Part shown: positions 1-11,560 of the stretch, piece by piece
Layout of the letters: every line of letters begins with the position of its first letter
Position numbering within the stretch: the first letter of the stretch is position 1
Made by a program: the position numbers and the translations under genes
Source of the DNA: Epithemia pelagica
Lineage: Eukaryota; Bacillariophyta; Bacillariophyceae; Surirellales; Surirellaceae
DNA: 64,000 nt
Reading direction: 5' to 3'
Assembly: GCA_946965045.2 (NCBI GenBank)
Contig: OX337240.1
Span: 1,550,001-1,614,000, forward strand
Notes under the pieces: generated by a model
What the model saw: only the letters and a program-made list of their open reading frames with translations
Database searches by the model: none
Told to the model about the DNA's origin: nothing

Positions 1-87
1 AAAATAAGTCAATAATGTGATGAACGGATAAAGGAGGCCTTTCTTGATAAAGGGGGAGTGCTGCACGATAGTTGTGTTCGGTAGCTT

Positions 88-888
88 TCAAGCCGCAGGA
101 GGCGGTAGTCCAGCCAGCATACTCTCATTGTAGTTGACATTGTTGCTGAATACCGAAAGATCCTCATGAGAGTTTGTGAGTCGCTCCATGCGTTGGTGTT
201 CCTCCAATAGGACCTTCATTTGACCCAGCCGAAAGAGTGTTTCCTCAGTTTCCCACAGCAGACAGTAGACATGACCCGTGTTGTTCAAAAGTGCAAGCTC
301 GAGCAATCGACTTGGATGCTGGCACTCCTGCACTAAATCCTGGAGGTAGTTGTTCGCCATTTCATAGGCAAAGAGACACTTCTCGAGTTCATGACTCCAT
401 ATCATTGGGTCTCTTGAGGCCAGACCAGACAAACGAAAGCACAAAGCAAGATTGTAGTAAAGGACACAGAGTATCAGGCTGATATCTGTGTCAGAAAGAA
501 GATAGGAGTGACCAGTAGGCACAATTGAAAATGCCTTATCGAACATTGCGAAAGACGAATCTTGTTTGGATCCAACCACAAAAGTTGTTGTCGGAGGAAC
601 AACAGCGACACTTTCCACTCTGACGGAGTCCTGGATATGAGTTGGCTTGTCTTGGTCATCTTCTCTTATCCCCTCGAGGTACACAATGCATTGGTCTAAA
701 AGATCCTCGGCTGTATCGAAAACCTTGAATCGCATAAGACGAAGTGCTTTCATGTTCATGGCCGCAAAGAACGAAGGTGAGGTCCACATTCTTGAGTCTA
801 TCAATGGGCAATCAATCCTCATTCCTGTCTTTTGAACCATTTTGGAGAGAGCAGGAGCTTGGATGCACCTCAAGAATGGATACATCAT
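88..888 (-). CDS. TPR-like hypothetical protein (diatom family)
   Basis: An uninterrupted 266-residue reading frame begins with ATG-ATG and ends in TGA. The middle and C-terminal parts carry alternating helical segments: residues about 135-160 (YYNLALCFRLSG), 165-185 (a KCLFAYEMANNYL-like segment) and 195-230 (ALLNNTGHVYCLLWE). This resembles the TPR-like repeats of a large lineage-specific diatom family in which an N-x-A-L-x-x-H/F helix, a Y-E-M-A helix and an L-L-N-N-x-G-H helix follow each other. The gene at 62068-63213 has a similar layout. No catalytic motif is visible, and a scaffold or protein-binding role is inference. An internal Met at residue 17 is an alternative start. The family resemblance is from memory of such proteins, not from a search. 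Confidence 0.72.
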   Translation of the reverse strand: MMYPFLRCIQAPALSKMVQKTGMRIDCPLIDSRMWTSPSFFAAMNMKALRLMRFKVFDTAEDLLDQCIVYLEGIREDDQDKPTHIQDSVRVESVAVVPPTTTFVVGSKQDSSFAMFDKAFSIVPTGHSYLLSDTDISLILCVLYYNLALCFRLSGLASRDPMIWSHELEKCLFAYEMANNYLQDLVQECQHPSRLLELALLNNTGHVYCLLWETEETLFRLGQMKVLLEEHQRMERLTNSHEDLSVFSNNVNYNESMLAGLPPPAA

Positions 889-2361
889 ATCGGCTGCCTC
901 AAAAAGGCGAGGTCATGGTCCTCAGCCTGCAAATAGTTAAGGCTGTAGAATTCTCAGGAACAAAGGACGAAAAACGAAAAAGAGACGCAAAGAGCAAACA
1001 GAAATCCACCGATAGAAAAACCCGGATCCCCAATTAAGCGACACTGCAGCTAACCTAACATGTCCGAGACATAACTGCTATGGCTTTGTTGCTGCCGTAT
1101 ATATTATTATCTACTCATATTGTAAGAGGTCAGAGGTCATCAGAGGACATGTTGTCCCGTTGTCCCTTTTTCTGTTGTTGCGTTATAATTATAATATTAT
1201 GTTTGTTGTAAACTCGTACTTCTTTTTCCTCTCCTCTTCGACGATGGAAGCTGCTCGTGATTCATGACTTTTGGGTATCGACATTATTTCATGTCTGATG
1301 CCATGCTTTCTCTCCGATTCCTTAGTTGTCGTACTTGAACCGAGAAGACAAGAGGAAATTGATCCCTGCAACCTGCAACGCTGAACGAGGAGCTTACGTT
1401 TTGCGTTGAGCGATTGACGGGTTTCCTGTCTGTCTTCGTGTCCAATCTTTTTTCATCCTCGGACAGCCCAACACAATCAATCAATCCAAAAAGCATTCCA
1501 ACCAAGCTAACTGTTGACCTTTCTCTGACAGATACCTGGTGTGGAAGAGCGCGAAACAAGGAATGGCCTGAAGTGTTATTCATCAGAAGGGTGGATCAAT
1601 GGCATGTAAATTTACTCCTATGAGCTTTTGGATTGAACTAGGTTGGTAGGTAGGCGCAATTACCAGGCGTTTCCATGATCATGCAAACGGCATACTAGTA
1701 ATACTTGGCGAGTTAAGGGATTGCAGGAGAGATTACTTTCATGTTTGTGCTCCATCTCGCATCTACCTACACCATCGCAAATGCTGCTAGGAGTAGGTAG
1801 GAGTACCTAGTGCTAGCGCAGGCTACCCACCTGTTTCTTTTCGGGGGTCATCCCCAAAATTTTCCAATGCGTACAGTCGCAGGGGGAGCGAGGACTACCT
1901 CATCAGGACGTAGAGGTCCGGGTAGATAATAGTTACTCCTAATCGCAAACTCGGTTAAGACGATGCTTCTATTGCTCGAACTGCTCCTGGATGAACGAAA
2001 GAAAACTCTTGATTAGAGTGATATAAACGAGAGAAAGAAAAGATCCCGACGAACGGTCTTTCCGAGCCTAAAATCCCGGTAAGATTCTTCTCCAATTTAA
2101 GCTTACAGGTGATGCCATGGCCAAGTAAGACGCAGCTTTAGAGCGGTAGCGATTGTCCGGACTAGATACAAGCCTGTTCGCATTGTTAACATAAAGCCAG
2201 TCAAACGGGAATACGCAAGCTGATCTATGGGATGCATTCCATGAGTCAAATAAAAAGTGAAAACAGAAATCTCGAGATGTAACTTAAGTGATATTTCTAT
2301 TCACTGGCTATGACGTCTATGAGTTCTCCATCAGAAACAAAAGTCTCTAAAAGTGTGAAAT
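889..2361. other. Intergenic region, no convincing gene
   Basis: Short overlapping frames on both strands have no family resemblance and skewed composition. The stretch contains four copies of the 8-mer TAGGAGTA or its complement (1613-1620, 1788-1795, 1798-1805, 1934-1941), two of them nearly adjacent at 1788-1805. It probably includes the promoter of the TPR-like gene. Confidence 0.6.
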
Positions 2362-3054
2362 CTAATCATCCAGAAGGATCTGATCCCCTAGAATGGAAGA
2401 ATCGTATGCGGAGTCCGAGCTTGATAGAGTGCTAATGGAATCGTCATCGTTGCAACCTCTTGGAGCGCGAGTGGGCGATGCATTTGCGTTTATTGAGAGC
2501 GTTTCAGGTGTTCCATTGACAATCGACCATCTCTCTGGGTGAAACTCAACGTCAAATCCATCAGCATAAGGGGCAGTGGCCAGATTCATGGAATTCAAGC
2601 AGGTTTCAGTTTGTGGTCTTCTCATGCTTTGGCTGATTCGTGGTCTTTCCTTGCGGAATCTCCGTCTCCCTCTTGTTGTACTGCTGCAACTGCTGCTGTC
2701 CGAATCATAGCAATAGGCCTCTTCGTTGTTTCGCAACCAATGTCTTGATGAGAGTTTGGGATAGGATGAAAGGAATCTTGGGTCATTGCATGGTAGATTT
2801 TGAAGTTTGTCCATCGCCAAAGTCGCAGGCATCGTGCAGCTTCCACTGGAAGAGTCAATCGACGCGGAGAGCGCTCGAATCGGACCAGTTCTTCTATCAA
2901 TCGGACGTAGTGTTGGTTGATTCCTCATGGTTGAAATCACTGAATCTCCAAGGACGAGAACCAAGTTTGTGCTTTTGGAGTGAAGAATAATATGAAAAGT
3001 GAAAGGGAACATGACATTCTTCCGTAAAGACACATCGACAGGGGGGTTCGCCAT
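2362..3054 (-). CDS. Hypothetical Ser-rich protein
   Basis: A 230-codon frame starts with ATG at 3054. The middle is basic and Ser/Arg rich (residues about 118-150, including a SDSSSCSSTTRGRRR run). The C-terminus is acidic and Ser rich (DDDSISTLSSSDSAYDSS). No conserved domain is recognisable. An internal Met at about residue 43 is a plausible alternative start, because the region before it is hydrophobic and differs in composition from the rest. Ser/Asp-rich tails of this type are common in diatom proteins, which favours a real gene, but no homologue can be named. Confidence 0.45.
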   Translation of the reverse strand: MANPPVDVSLRKNVMFPFTFHIILHSKSTNLVLVLGDSVISTMRNQPTLRPIDRRTGPIRALSASIDSSSGSCTMPATLAMDKLQNLPCNDPRFLSSYPKLSSRHWLRNNEEAYCYDSDSSSCSSTTRGRRRFRKERPRISQSMRRPQTETCLNSMNLATAPYADGFDVEFHPERWSIVNGTPETLSINANASPTRAPRGCNDDDSISTLSSSDSAYDSSILGDQILLDD

Positions 3055-3893
3055 GAAAGAAGACTTCGGCAGTTGGAACCTTTATCGCGACCGACTGCAT
3101 TTTGTGACGTGGCTGAATGTGGCACTTGAAGATGCCGAATCTCGCAAAGAATCTTGTGCACACAAAATCTTGATGATCGACCAACGACACACATCATGCT
3201 TCACGCCTCCCGTATTGGCAAGTTGGCTGTATGGGATGACAAGGACGAATCTATGAACTTGTGCCTTTCACTGGCATTCTGTGCATTGACACAGCGGGGT
3301 GCCAAAGATTCTCATCCCAAGTTTCTCTAGGAGTACAGGCTACAAGAGGGCACGCCCACAAATCGAGGTAGATCCGGTATTAAAGATCTTCAGGCATTTA
3401 GATGTATGAAGTACCAAATGCGAAGTAAAGAATCTGAAGCGATACCGAGATTATCCTAGAGATGATGATGTGAAATGGGATCTACAATACATTGGGCATT
3501 CAAAATGACTTAGGAGTAGTCTTTCTTGATGGAGCACTTGCTCTTCTCTCGACATTGCAGAGATTTTTCTCTTGCGGTTTGTTGTTTCCCCAAATCCCTC
3601 TTCTCACTCCTCCAGGTTTGCTTCACCTGTTCATAGCCAAGAAGCTGATCGCACAATCATGGATGTCCGACCTCATCTTCCAAAGAGAGACAATCGCAAT
3701 TTTCAATTTTCGGCTCTGAATCTGATCTATGTATCAGTCGCGTTTACACCTTCTGGTCGCGTTCATCGGTGGGTTCGCTTTCCACTCCACCCACGCCGGC
3801 GCATTCGCTCATTTTTGTTTTTTGTCCGCATTCGAGAAAAGTGGAAACGCGAAGCCGTGGATGCCACCAAACAGACTATAGCATGTTCTATCT
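3055..3893. other. Intergenic region, no convincing gene
   Basis: Divergent upstream region between the gene at 2362-3054 (minus) and the gene starting at 3894 (plus). It carries two TAGGAGTA motifs (3328-3335 and 3511-3518). The short frames here lack good starts or recognisable domains. Confidence 0.5.
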
Positions 3894-5150
3894 ATGTTTC
3901 GTTGCATACGAGGCAACAGCCTCTTTGAGTTCACAAAAAACAAGTCGCACATAAAGAACACACCATCGATGAAGCTTTTGTGGAACAAGGACAAAGGATC
4001 TTCGTCTTTTGATCTGAAGACTGTCGACGAAGTGGAAAACAATGTGGAACACCAGGAAGAAGAGCACTATGATGTTGAAAGAGCCGAACGGTCCATTTTC
4101 TCTCGCATGAGATGTTCGCTCAGCAGTACCAGTAGTTTCCGGGATGTAGACGAAGAGGACCAGACATCGAACACAACAGCCTCTTCCTCATCTTCTCATA
4201 ATTCAGAGTCCTCCATCTGCTCGAGTGATGCCACTCATGAACGTGATGGAGGGACCACCAAACCGGAAAAAGCAAACGCGACACCCAAATCGGTCCGCTT
4301 CAATACAGACTTGAACGAGGTATTTCATGAAGGTCCGTCTACAGAACCGGGAACAGGACAACAACCAGACTCTTCTCAATCGTGCCTATACTCTCGGCAG
4401 TCGAGTTGGAAGCACCGCTGGTATACCAACATTCTCAAAGCAAAAAAGAAAAGAACACCATCGCCTGAAAGGGAATATGATCCTGATTCAGCTTGCATTT
4501 GGTACTCTCAGGAAGAACTGGCCAGGATGGACGCACAGCTGGAACCTGATACCTGCACTTACCTGATTGAGGACATGCCAAGGGCAGCACGATGCCTCAG
4601 AAACTTGCGGCTCTTGTATAGAGAATGCCACAAGTCATGTGATGGAGAGCATGAGGAAGTGCAGAGTGGAGAGGGGCTGAAGCACTTGTCAACCGAATCC
4701 ACGCCCAATTATCGCAGGTGCCAGTCTCACCACGAACTTTTGAGAGATAACCTACGGCAACACGTCTACGCGAATGAGGGGGACTTGGATGATGACAAAG
4801 CGACAGACCGTATAAATGGTGACGACATGCCACTTGTATGTGAACAGAGCAAAAGAACCACCATTGTTGGTTTGGAACGCATTGTCATGGGCCCAGAACA
4901 GTTTGAAAAGGAAGCGCACAACGATCGTCTTCGAATCCTTCGCCAACAGCAACAACCTAAGCAACGACACTGGAACAGTCGTGGCAAACTTTTGCGGAGA
5001 ATGACCGGTCGTGAGCAGGAGCCGTTCACTTCGGTGAGTCAGGCAAGTCGTGCCTCGAGTCGGTTCGCACAAGAACTGGCTGGTGCCCTCGCAGCGTCTT
5101 TGTATCCTGAAAAAGGCTCATCCAAGGAAGAAAGTCTTGATGCTACATAG
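3894..5150 (+). CDS. Hypothetical protein, low-complexity N-terminus, diatom-type core
   Basis: A 418-residue frame with an ATG start; an internal Met at residue 26 is an alternative. Residues 40-170 are acidic and Ser rich. From about residue 130 a more conserved-looking core begins: SVRFN at about 135, then IWYSQEELARMD at about 205, TYLIED at about 225, then a basic helical segment VGLERIVMGPEQFEKEAH with RLRILRQQQ at about 325-355. This order (VRFN, WYS.EE, then GLE followed by a helix with Q runs) resembles a widespread uncharacterised diatom protein family. The Ser/Ala-rich C-terminus is probably disordered. No enzymatic motif is present and function is unknown. Confidence 0.7.
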   Translation: MFRCIRGNSLFEFTKNKSHIKNTPSMKLLWNKDKGSSSFDLKTVDEVENNVEHQEEEHYDVERAERSIFSRMRCSLSSTSSFRDVDEEDQTSNTTASSSSSHNSESSICSSDATHERDGGTTKPEKANATPKSVRFNTDLNEVFHEGPSTEPGTGQQPDSSQSCLYSRQSSWKHRWYTNILKAKKKRTPSPEREYDPDSACIWYSQEELARMDAQLEPDTCTYLIEDMPRAARCLRNLRLLYRECHKSCDGEHEEVQSGEGLKHLSTESTPNYRRCQSHHELLRDNLRQHVYANEGDLDDDKATDRINGDDMPLVCEQSKRTTIVGLERIVMGPEQFEKEAHNDRLRILRQQQQPKQRHWNSRGKLLRRMTGREQEPFTSVSQASRASSRFAQELAGALAASLYPEKGSSKEESLDAT

Positions 5151-5601
5151 CTATCGTGGGGCTCTGTTCAGGATGTTAATGCTTGTCATCCACAGTCCCA
5201 AGCATTTTTGGAGCTTTCCGTATGGCGGGTAGCACGTGAAAACAAGAGGAATTGTGATAGAATTTGAGGTCCATAGATATATTCCTATTGAAAAGCTTTT
5301 GTTTCGTACTCTATGGCTAGGATTTCCATCAAACAAAGAGTGTTTGTGTAATCTCCTTGTTGGTAGTGAAGCAAGGCAATGAGAAAACAAAACGGAGAAA
5401 AGACTTCCAAGAAGTACATACGATGTATGCTTCCATGAGAAAACACACTGAGGTGCCAGCAGTTTATCAATATTGTTCTATTTTAGCTTAGCCTCATCAT
5501 TTTCGTTACTAGGACTGCTTGTTGCATCTACCAATGCTTTTCCTCTTTGTCCAAAAAGTCAGCAACCATTCAATGGTTGACGACCGTGGAGGCCACAATT
5601 T
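5151..5601. other. Convergent intergenic spacer
   Basis: Lies between the 3' ends of the plus-strand hypothetical gene and the minus-strand kinesin gene. No coding signal was found. The AT-rich stretches fit 3' untranslated regions of both genes. Confidence 0.5.
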
Positions 5602-8120
5602 TTAACTGTTCGCTTCATTTTGACGCCGAAGAACAGCAAGCTCAGTCCGTAAGGAAGCGTTTTCTTTTTCCAATTGAACCTGTCGTTGTTCCACTGCCTC
5701 CAGTATTTTGGATACTTCTAACAACAAGTCATCCTTTTCTTCCAATTGCTTTTGCAGAAACGACGAATCTGCTTTGCGAATGGTGGACGCCAACTCTTGT
5801 TGTTCTAGTTGAGCTCGCAAATGCAGCACCTCTTTATCAGAAGAGGAAGACGAATGCATCGATGAAAAGAAAGGCCCACCGCCATTTTGCTGTTGTTGCT
5901 GTTGTTTGGTTTTGCGCTTTTTCAACACAGAACCCAACAATCCTTGAATCCGTGACAGTTCAATTTGCAAGTTTTTGTCCGTCTCGTCCTCCGCTGCCGA
6001 TACTTGCCGTACGATGGGAGCCGGAGTCTGTTGTTGAGACGAGCTCTTGGTGGCAGGTGTATTTACGGATGTGCTAGTCGATGTCGCACCTTCACTCTTG
6101 GTTGTAGCCAGTGCAATCAAATCCTCTTCATCGTCGATATTTGCCGTGTCATTGTACGCATCCCAGTCTTCGGAATCAATCAAATCCTCTGGTCGTTGAT
6201 GCATCATTGGCGACATGGGCTTCGACTTGAGAATTAGTTTCTCCATTGTTTGGATAGAAGAAACCAGTTCTTTGATCTCATCCTCCGAAACCACATCTTC
6301 CAAGAAGCTACCGGACCGCTGTTGTTGCTGCTGAAGCGGCGAAGTTTGAGATGAAGGTGAGCCCTGTTCCAGCAATATCTTCTTGGCTGCTTCAGCCTCT
6401 TTCAGTTGCTGTTTCAAATCCTCAATTTCATCTCTATACGATTGCAACAAGGTTCGGTCATCGGGTGCCTCTTGAATGGTTGCCTTTTGAGGAATCTTCT
6501 TCGCCCGAGTAGCAAACTTGAACGTATTGTGCGACTCTTCGACATGTTGCGCCAAGGGAGATATACAGCAAACCAACATGAGCTGTGCATTACCCGACAA
6601 GGACGGTTGCAGCAATCTTGTGAGCTTCGAGTCTCGATACGGGATGTGTTGTTGTTTCAAGGACTTTTTTGTGTTGCTGCCACCTGAGTAATTCGCATCA
6701 CCCATTTCTGACAAAGCATAGACCACCTTCCCGAGTGTCATAAGTGATTGATTAATGTAATGCCCTTCCTGTCGTCGTTCATTGCTGCCCGTTAATCGGA
6801 CCGATTCCGAGCCTGCAAGATCAACCAAAGACAAGGAGGATACTCGAACATGGGCACCCAGTCGGGAAGAGGAGGCCAATGATGAGGTTGACGAGGAAGT
6901 GGAGGTGAACCGTTGTGGACCGGGATGTGACGACAAGTTGCCATTTGCTTCGGGCAAGGCTCGACTTTCAATCCACAAACGAACAATGACATGACTACGA
7001 CTGCTATGAGCATTCATATGTGTCGCCCCCACTTGCCGTCGCGATTCACCTTCGGCCAGGAGACTAAACACTTGTTCTGGGCTGGTAACGACTTCTTCCC
7101 GTAATCCTTTAATGACCAACCCATCAGCGGCCGTGTCAAACAAGCGAATGGGTGTCGAGGAGCCATCTCCGAGCAAATCGCGGATATGTTCCTTGTAAAC
7201 CTCCATGTAAGACAGCCGCAATAAATATTCGCGAGGGTGTAATTGGTTGTGTTTCAAGTAATCAAAGCACCCTCGAATGGATAAAGGTATCAAACCTGGT
7301 TGCGATGTTGTACCTGTCATTGTGTGAGTCTTTCCAGTGCCTGAACACGTATGGTGGCAAGAGTTTCAAGAGAAGGTAAGTTGACCACGATACATCGATA
7401 TTGTGAATCAGTAAATGATCGGCCGCCCATTGAAAACAGCAAATACAAAATATCACAGGGAGCATGAATTGGTTAGCTTGATCAGTGGAGACAACGAGCA
7501 GAAAATATTGAAGAATACGTACTGGTTTGTCCGTAGGCCAGAATCGAGGCATGATATCCATCCATGGAGGCATTGACAAGATTGAGAACCGACTGGTCAA
7601 AGAGTTGTTGAGTGGAAGCATCAGGTCCATACACATGATCCAAGGTATACGCTGTAGTTCTTCCGGGCAAATTTTCCAAATTGGGATTTTGTTGGACAGT
7701 AGCATCTCCAGATACATTCCAGGCATAACTTTGCGGTTCCCCTGCTCCTCCTCCTTGCGAGTCCACTTGTGGGCTTTGTTTATTGTTGTTCGTAGTATTG
7801 TTGTTACTGTTGTTGCTCCGTCGATCTGGGGTGGATAACAAACTATTTTGATTCCTCGCCTGTCCCAACAAAGAGGAAGCCTGAGTGGTGCGATTGGCAC
7901 GGGGAGGAGTCGTCAATTTGGAAAAGCGAGGACCTCCACTTCCTCCACGGTGATGCGTTTTTGGTTTGTTATTGTTGGAGGAGGACAAGAAGCTGGTAGA
8001 GGATTCCTTGCCGATTTGGAGGGGTCGTATTCGCACACACACTTCAATGTGCGTCTTGCGCTCTTCCTCCTGTGAGGTAGTGGCGACAATCTCCGTCAAG
8101 GGAGGACCCGAAGACGGCAT
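5602..8120 (-). CDS. Kinesin motor protein, kinesin-7 (CENP-E)-like, two exons
   Basis: Exon 1 is 8120-7523 and exon 2 is 7340-5602, separated by a 182-bp GTACGT...TTCAG intron (7341-7522). The joined frame is 778 residues. The motor domain is N-terminal: THIEVCVRIRPL (beta-1), then an unusual Ser/Asn/Gly-rich insert of about 100 residues, the P-loop GQTSTGKTHT assembled across the intron, switch I as NAHSSRSH, switch II as LVDLAGSE, and the microtubule-binding YRDSKLTRLLQPSL. After the motor (ending near ATRAKKI) come coiled-coil segments rich in E, Q and K, with poly-Gln runs. The segment LLRLSYMEVYKEHIRDLL suggests the kinesin-7 class, though class assignment needs a tree. The start is the ATG at 8120; the 15 bases upstream in frame begin with TTG. 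ATP-driven movement on microtubules, probably in mitosis, is inferred from the family. Confidence 0.93.
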
Positions 8121-10138
8121 GTTGAAATCGCTCAAGAAAAAGAGGAACTATAAATTCGATTGGGAATAGATACCAGGAAGCACAAACAGAAGCACAAACA
8201 GAGCGGTGGTTGTAGATATTGTCGAAGAAAGGTCGAATTTACCAAAACTGTTTCTTGCAGAGGCAGAGCAAAAAATGAAGATACCAATCGAAATTCGTTT
8301 CTCTTGTTTTTCTTCCAGGATGACTTTCAAAGATGTAAGAACCACAAAGGGATGTCGTACAAGGTCAAATGGTTGAGGAGGTGATCTCAATTATGAACAA
8401 AATGAAGCTTGTTCCATACACGGTCGTCCTTGTCGAATGCCGAAGCCACACACACCACAAGAGTCTCCAGCCAAAGAACTGGTCGACGTTGACAGCAAGA
8501 GTCAAATGCTCTCACCGCACACGGAAACAATCGCAGCTCTTGATGCCAATGGATTTGTCCGGACCGTCCTTGTTGTCGTCGAGAGTCACGATGCCCTAGC
8601 TCCTGGCTCACTGTGTTCCAGGCTGCGTCGCAGTCAGTTAGTTGGAGTGGGAAGGGCGAGCCAACGAGACTCAAGATGAGATGGGCGCTTCGAACTTTGA
8701 ACCACGACGAATGTAAAACGGATTGGGCTGGATTTGTTTTCGCTCTCTTCTCCGGTCAGGTTTTCCCAAGACCTCCTTCTTTGTTTCAGAGTGTGTTTTA
8801 TGTCGTGTAAGTTCTTGTGTGATAGTCGCAGTAGATCAAACAGCGAGTGAGGGCAATGGCACGTGGCATGCGTTGTTGCCCTGTGTGGTTGGGTTTCCGG
8901 CGCTCCTTTTTTGTTTTTTTGTTTTTTGTTTTTTGTTTTTTGTTTTTTGGGGTCGTCCTGTTGCGCCAGTCGCTTATAAAATATTGATCTGGGTACTCTA
9001 TACTCGATAGTGGCGTATATCCGTAATCCGTTGTCCGTCTGCCTGTCGTTGTCCGAGTCAATGGACAAAGGACACAAAAAATTCCCCAAATCCAGTTTCG
9101 CCAACTTTCGACCTTTGGGACGGAAATTCCGACCATGGCAAATCCATACGAGTGAACCGAAACAATTTTTTCGTGTACTCGAATCTCATTGTTTGAAGAA
9201 AGATCACCTATGATGCAAGTGACACTTCATGAAACGACTACCTCCTACTACTACCCCTAGAGAGATTGGGAGGGTGAGATTCAAGAGGCGTCAGTTCTTT
9301 GTCACAAACGGTCAAGGTTCTATTTCGATCCAGAGAAACCGTTCTATTTTACCATGAACCATCAATCCGCTACGGGAGAGTGAATCGGTGTCCTCGAGAA
9401 ATGCAGATTCCTTCGTTCCGTAAGAACCAATGAGAGGCCTTCTCATCGAGATTGTTGTTGCTGAGCATGTGTAGGTATAACACCAAGGTCGTACAAAGCT
9501 TATACAATAGTGTCTTTCGAATAGGTGTCTGTCGATGGACCTTATGGAACGCCGCTCTTTGACTATTGCTTCTTCAATCTTGATGCTCCTATTGTATCAT
9601 TCGAATTTTGTCTTCTTGGCGCTTGGCGGTGGTGGTGGACGTGGCTCGGACCATTCAGCCTTCTCACCCGGCGCCGGCGCGTATGCCGCCAAACCCTTGT
9701 GTTCTCATTAGTTAAGCCTGATGCGGTCACGTCCGCGGAGAGGATCAATAAAACTGTCAATGGAGACTTCGACAAACAGTATCACGCATGCACGGCAATG
9801 ATACACTAGAATTATCAATAGTGTACTCGCATCGCTTCTGTCTAGCGTAGAGAGTACCGCTTCAGTCGTGTGTTATTTGAAAACACGAACCAACCACTGA
9901 AATTTCCCACAAAAACAAAGAAGCGCACTCTTTGATTCGCGTCCGTTGTTCGCACTCTCTCTTCATGGTTCTCTTCTTCCTTTTGGCCCGAAACGAAGTT
10001 CCCTGTCATCATTCGCGCACCTACCTTCATTCCCATTACTCTCAAAGAGCAAATTCAATTTGACTGCCGACTAGTTTTGATTCGAAAGGACCGAGTCATT
10101 CGTTCGTGCTTATACACTTTGCTTTCATCATCATCATC
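8121..10138. other. Long intergenic region with T/G tract
   Basis: About 2 kb between the kinesin start and the start of the membrane protein gene at 10139. Apparent frames lack ATG starts or overlap simple sequence and show no domain. It contains the T/G homopolymer tract at 8907-8949 and should hold divergent promoters for both flanking genes. Confidence 0.5.
8907..8949. repeat. Simple repeat, (T6-7 G)n
   Basis: Six consecutive blocks of six or seven T separated by single G. Directly visible. It explains the spurious Lys/Asn/Thr-rich frames on the minus strand here. Confidence 0.9.
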
Positions 10139-11560
10139 ATGTTTCCAGGTTTGCTCCGAGCTGTAGCGTTGAGTTTGATGCTGGCCATCGACCTCATGCC
10201 GGTGTCGAGTGAAATGATCGATATTTGTGCGAGTTTCAACTACACCATTAACACAGATGGCGTGAACTTCAACTCAACCACAGGCAAGGATGAATTTGAC
10301 CAAGAAGGAATCGACTTTGTGAATCAGAAAATTGACGAAGCCAATGTGAATGTGAACATTACCAATTACACCAGCATCTTAACCTCAGGAACGTGTGATG
10401 AACAACCCGTGTCTCCCTTTGTATCTTGTGCTGTGGCTGGAGCTACCCTCTGTGCCATGACTGATGAGACCATTGATCAAGATTTGATCGATCGTTTGAG
10501 TTTGGCCAAAGTTCGAACCTTTGTCAGGGAATTCAATCAAAGCTATCCAAACCAAATCAGCATCACCTACCAGTATCCCATTCCGGTCAAGGGAACCATT
10601 GTCTTGACCTTTTCTCAAGCCAACGCACCTGTGAACGAGACAGCACTGATTGAGGAGTTACGTCTCAACCTGGGCGCTGTTTTGGCACAAGAGGGATTTG
10701 ATTTGATCAATGTCATTATCTATTTGCAAACCGCAATGGTAGCATCGCAAGGGACACGGCGTCGCTTGAACGAAAAGAATGTGCCCTTTGATGACGTGGG
10801 AGCGGGCGATCAGGTGACGGGTGTACAGGTACAAGGCTTGATATACACGCATTGTCCCTTACCCTGCTCGGAAGATACCCTCAAAAAAACTCTTAATTCC
10901 GCTACTTCTGAAAACTATATTAAAAACGAAATGTTGGTGAATTTGAAGGAAGACGATCCGAACAGCTTTGCAGGTGTTGAGTCTGTTGCCATCGCGGACG
11001 ATACCAATGGTGTTCTAAATTTAAACGTAACAGAAATCTTGGGTGATGCCACCAGGGATATTCCCCCGTTCCGAGGCGAACCACAAGAAATTGAGGAAGA
11101 AAAAGTTACGTGGTGGATTTGGGTGTTGTTTGGTGTCATTATGTTTGTCATTGTGGCAGGTGGACTCTTCGCCTTTTGGGCCGTGCACAGACGCAATGAA
11201 AAGCGGTTTATTCAAGATCAGTACGATCACTTTGCGGCCGCCACTCATAGTGCTTCACACTCCCAAGGAGGAGGAGGCAGTGTCGCCAGCCGCAGTGCCA
11301 TGGCAGGCAGCGTGAGCCGTAACAACACCAACAGCAGCGCCATGATCCGAAACGGTAGCAGTACTCGGTTTCGTGGAAGTGGGGACAGCGTGGCTGGTCG
11401 GTCTCATGTCAGCAACAGTAGCCGCAATAGCGGTAGCGCTGCCGCTCCCATCGTCGCAACCGCCGTCCCACCTTCGACCTTGGTTGTGGCAACGCCACAT
11501 CCCGTTTCCTCCGATACAGACGTTCCATCCACACCTCATGCGGTCATGGTGGAAAAATAG
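10139..11560 (+). CDS. Putative single-pass membrane glycoprotein
   Basis: The first ATG in frame is at 10139; the longer frame begins with GTG. The 473-residue protein opens with a signal-peptide-like segment (FPGLLRAVALSLMLAIDLMP). About 310 extracytoplasmic residues follow, with many N-x-S/T sites near the N-terminus and paired Cys. One strong transmembrane helix lies at about residues 330-355 (WWIWVLFGVIMFVIVAGGLF), followed by HRRNEKR, a positive stop-transfer flank. The cytoplasmic tail is Ser/Gly/Asn rich. This is type I topology. No known domain is recognised; diatom surface proteins of this layout are common but uncharacterised. Function unknown. Confidence 0.8.
   Translation: MFPGLLRAVALSLMLAIDLMPVSSEMIDICASFNYTINTDGVNFNSTTGKDEFDQEGIDFVNQKIDEANVNVNITNYTSILTSGTCDEQPVSPFVSCAVAGATLCAMTDETIDQDLIDRLSLAKVRTFVREFNQSYPNQISITYQYPIPVKGTIVLTFSQANAPVNETALIEELRLNLGAVLAQEGFDLINVIIYLQTAMVASQGTRRRLNEKNVPFDDVGAGDQVTGVQVQGLIYTHCPLPCSEDTLKKTLNSATSENYIKNEMLVNLKEDDPNSFAGVESVAIADDTNGVLNLNVTEILGDATRDIPPFRGEPQEIEEEKVTWWIWVLFGVIMFVIVAGGLFAFWAVHRRNEKRFIQDQYDHFAAATHSASHSQGGGGSVASRSAMAGSVSRNNTNSSAMIRNGSSTRFRGSGDSVAGRSHVSNSSRNSGSAAAPIVATAVPPSTLVVATPHPVSSDTDVPSTPHAVMVEK

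Noticed and set aside
1284-1623. Overlapping 99-codon minus and 69-codon plus frames
   Set aside because: They overlap each other on opposite strands with no domain, so neither can be supported.
8634-9104. 156-codon minus-strand frame
   Set aside because: The frame depends on the T/G homopolymer tract, which reads as Lys/Asn/Thr repeats, and has no recognisable domain.
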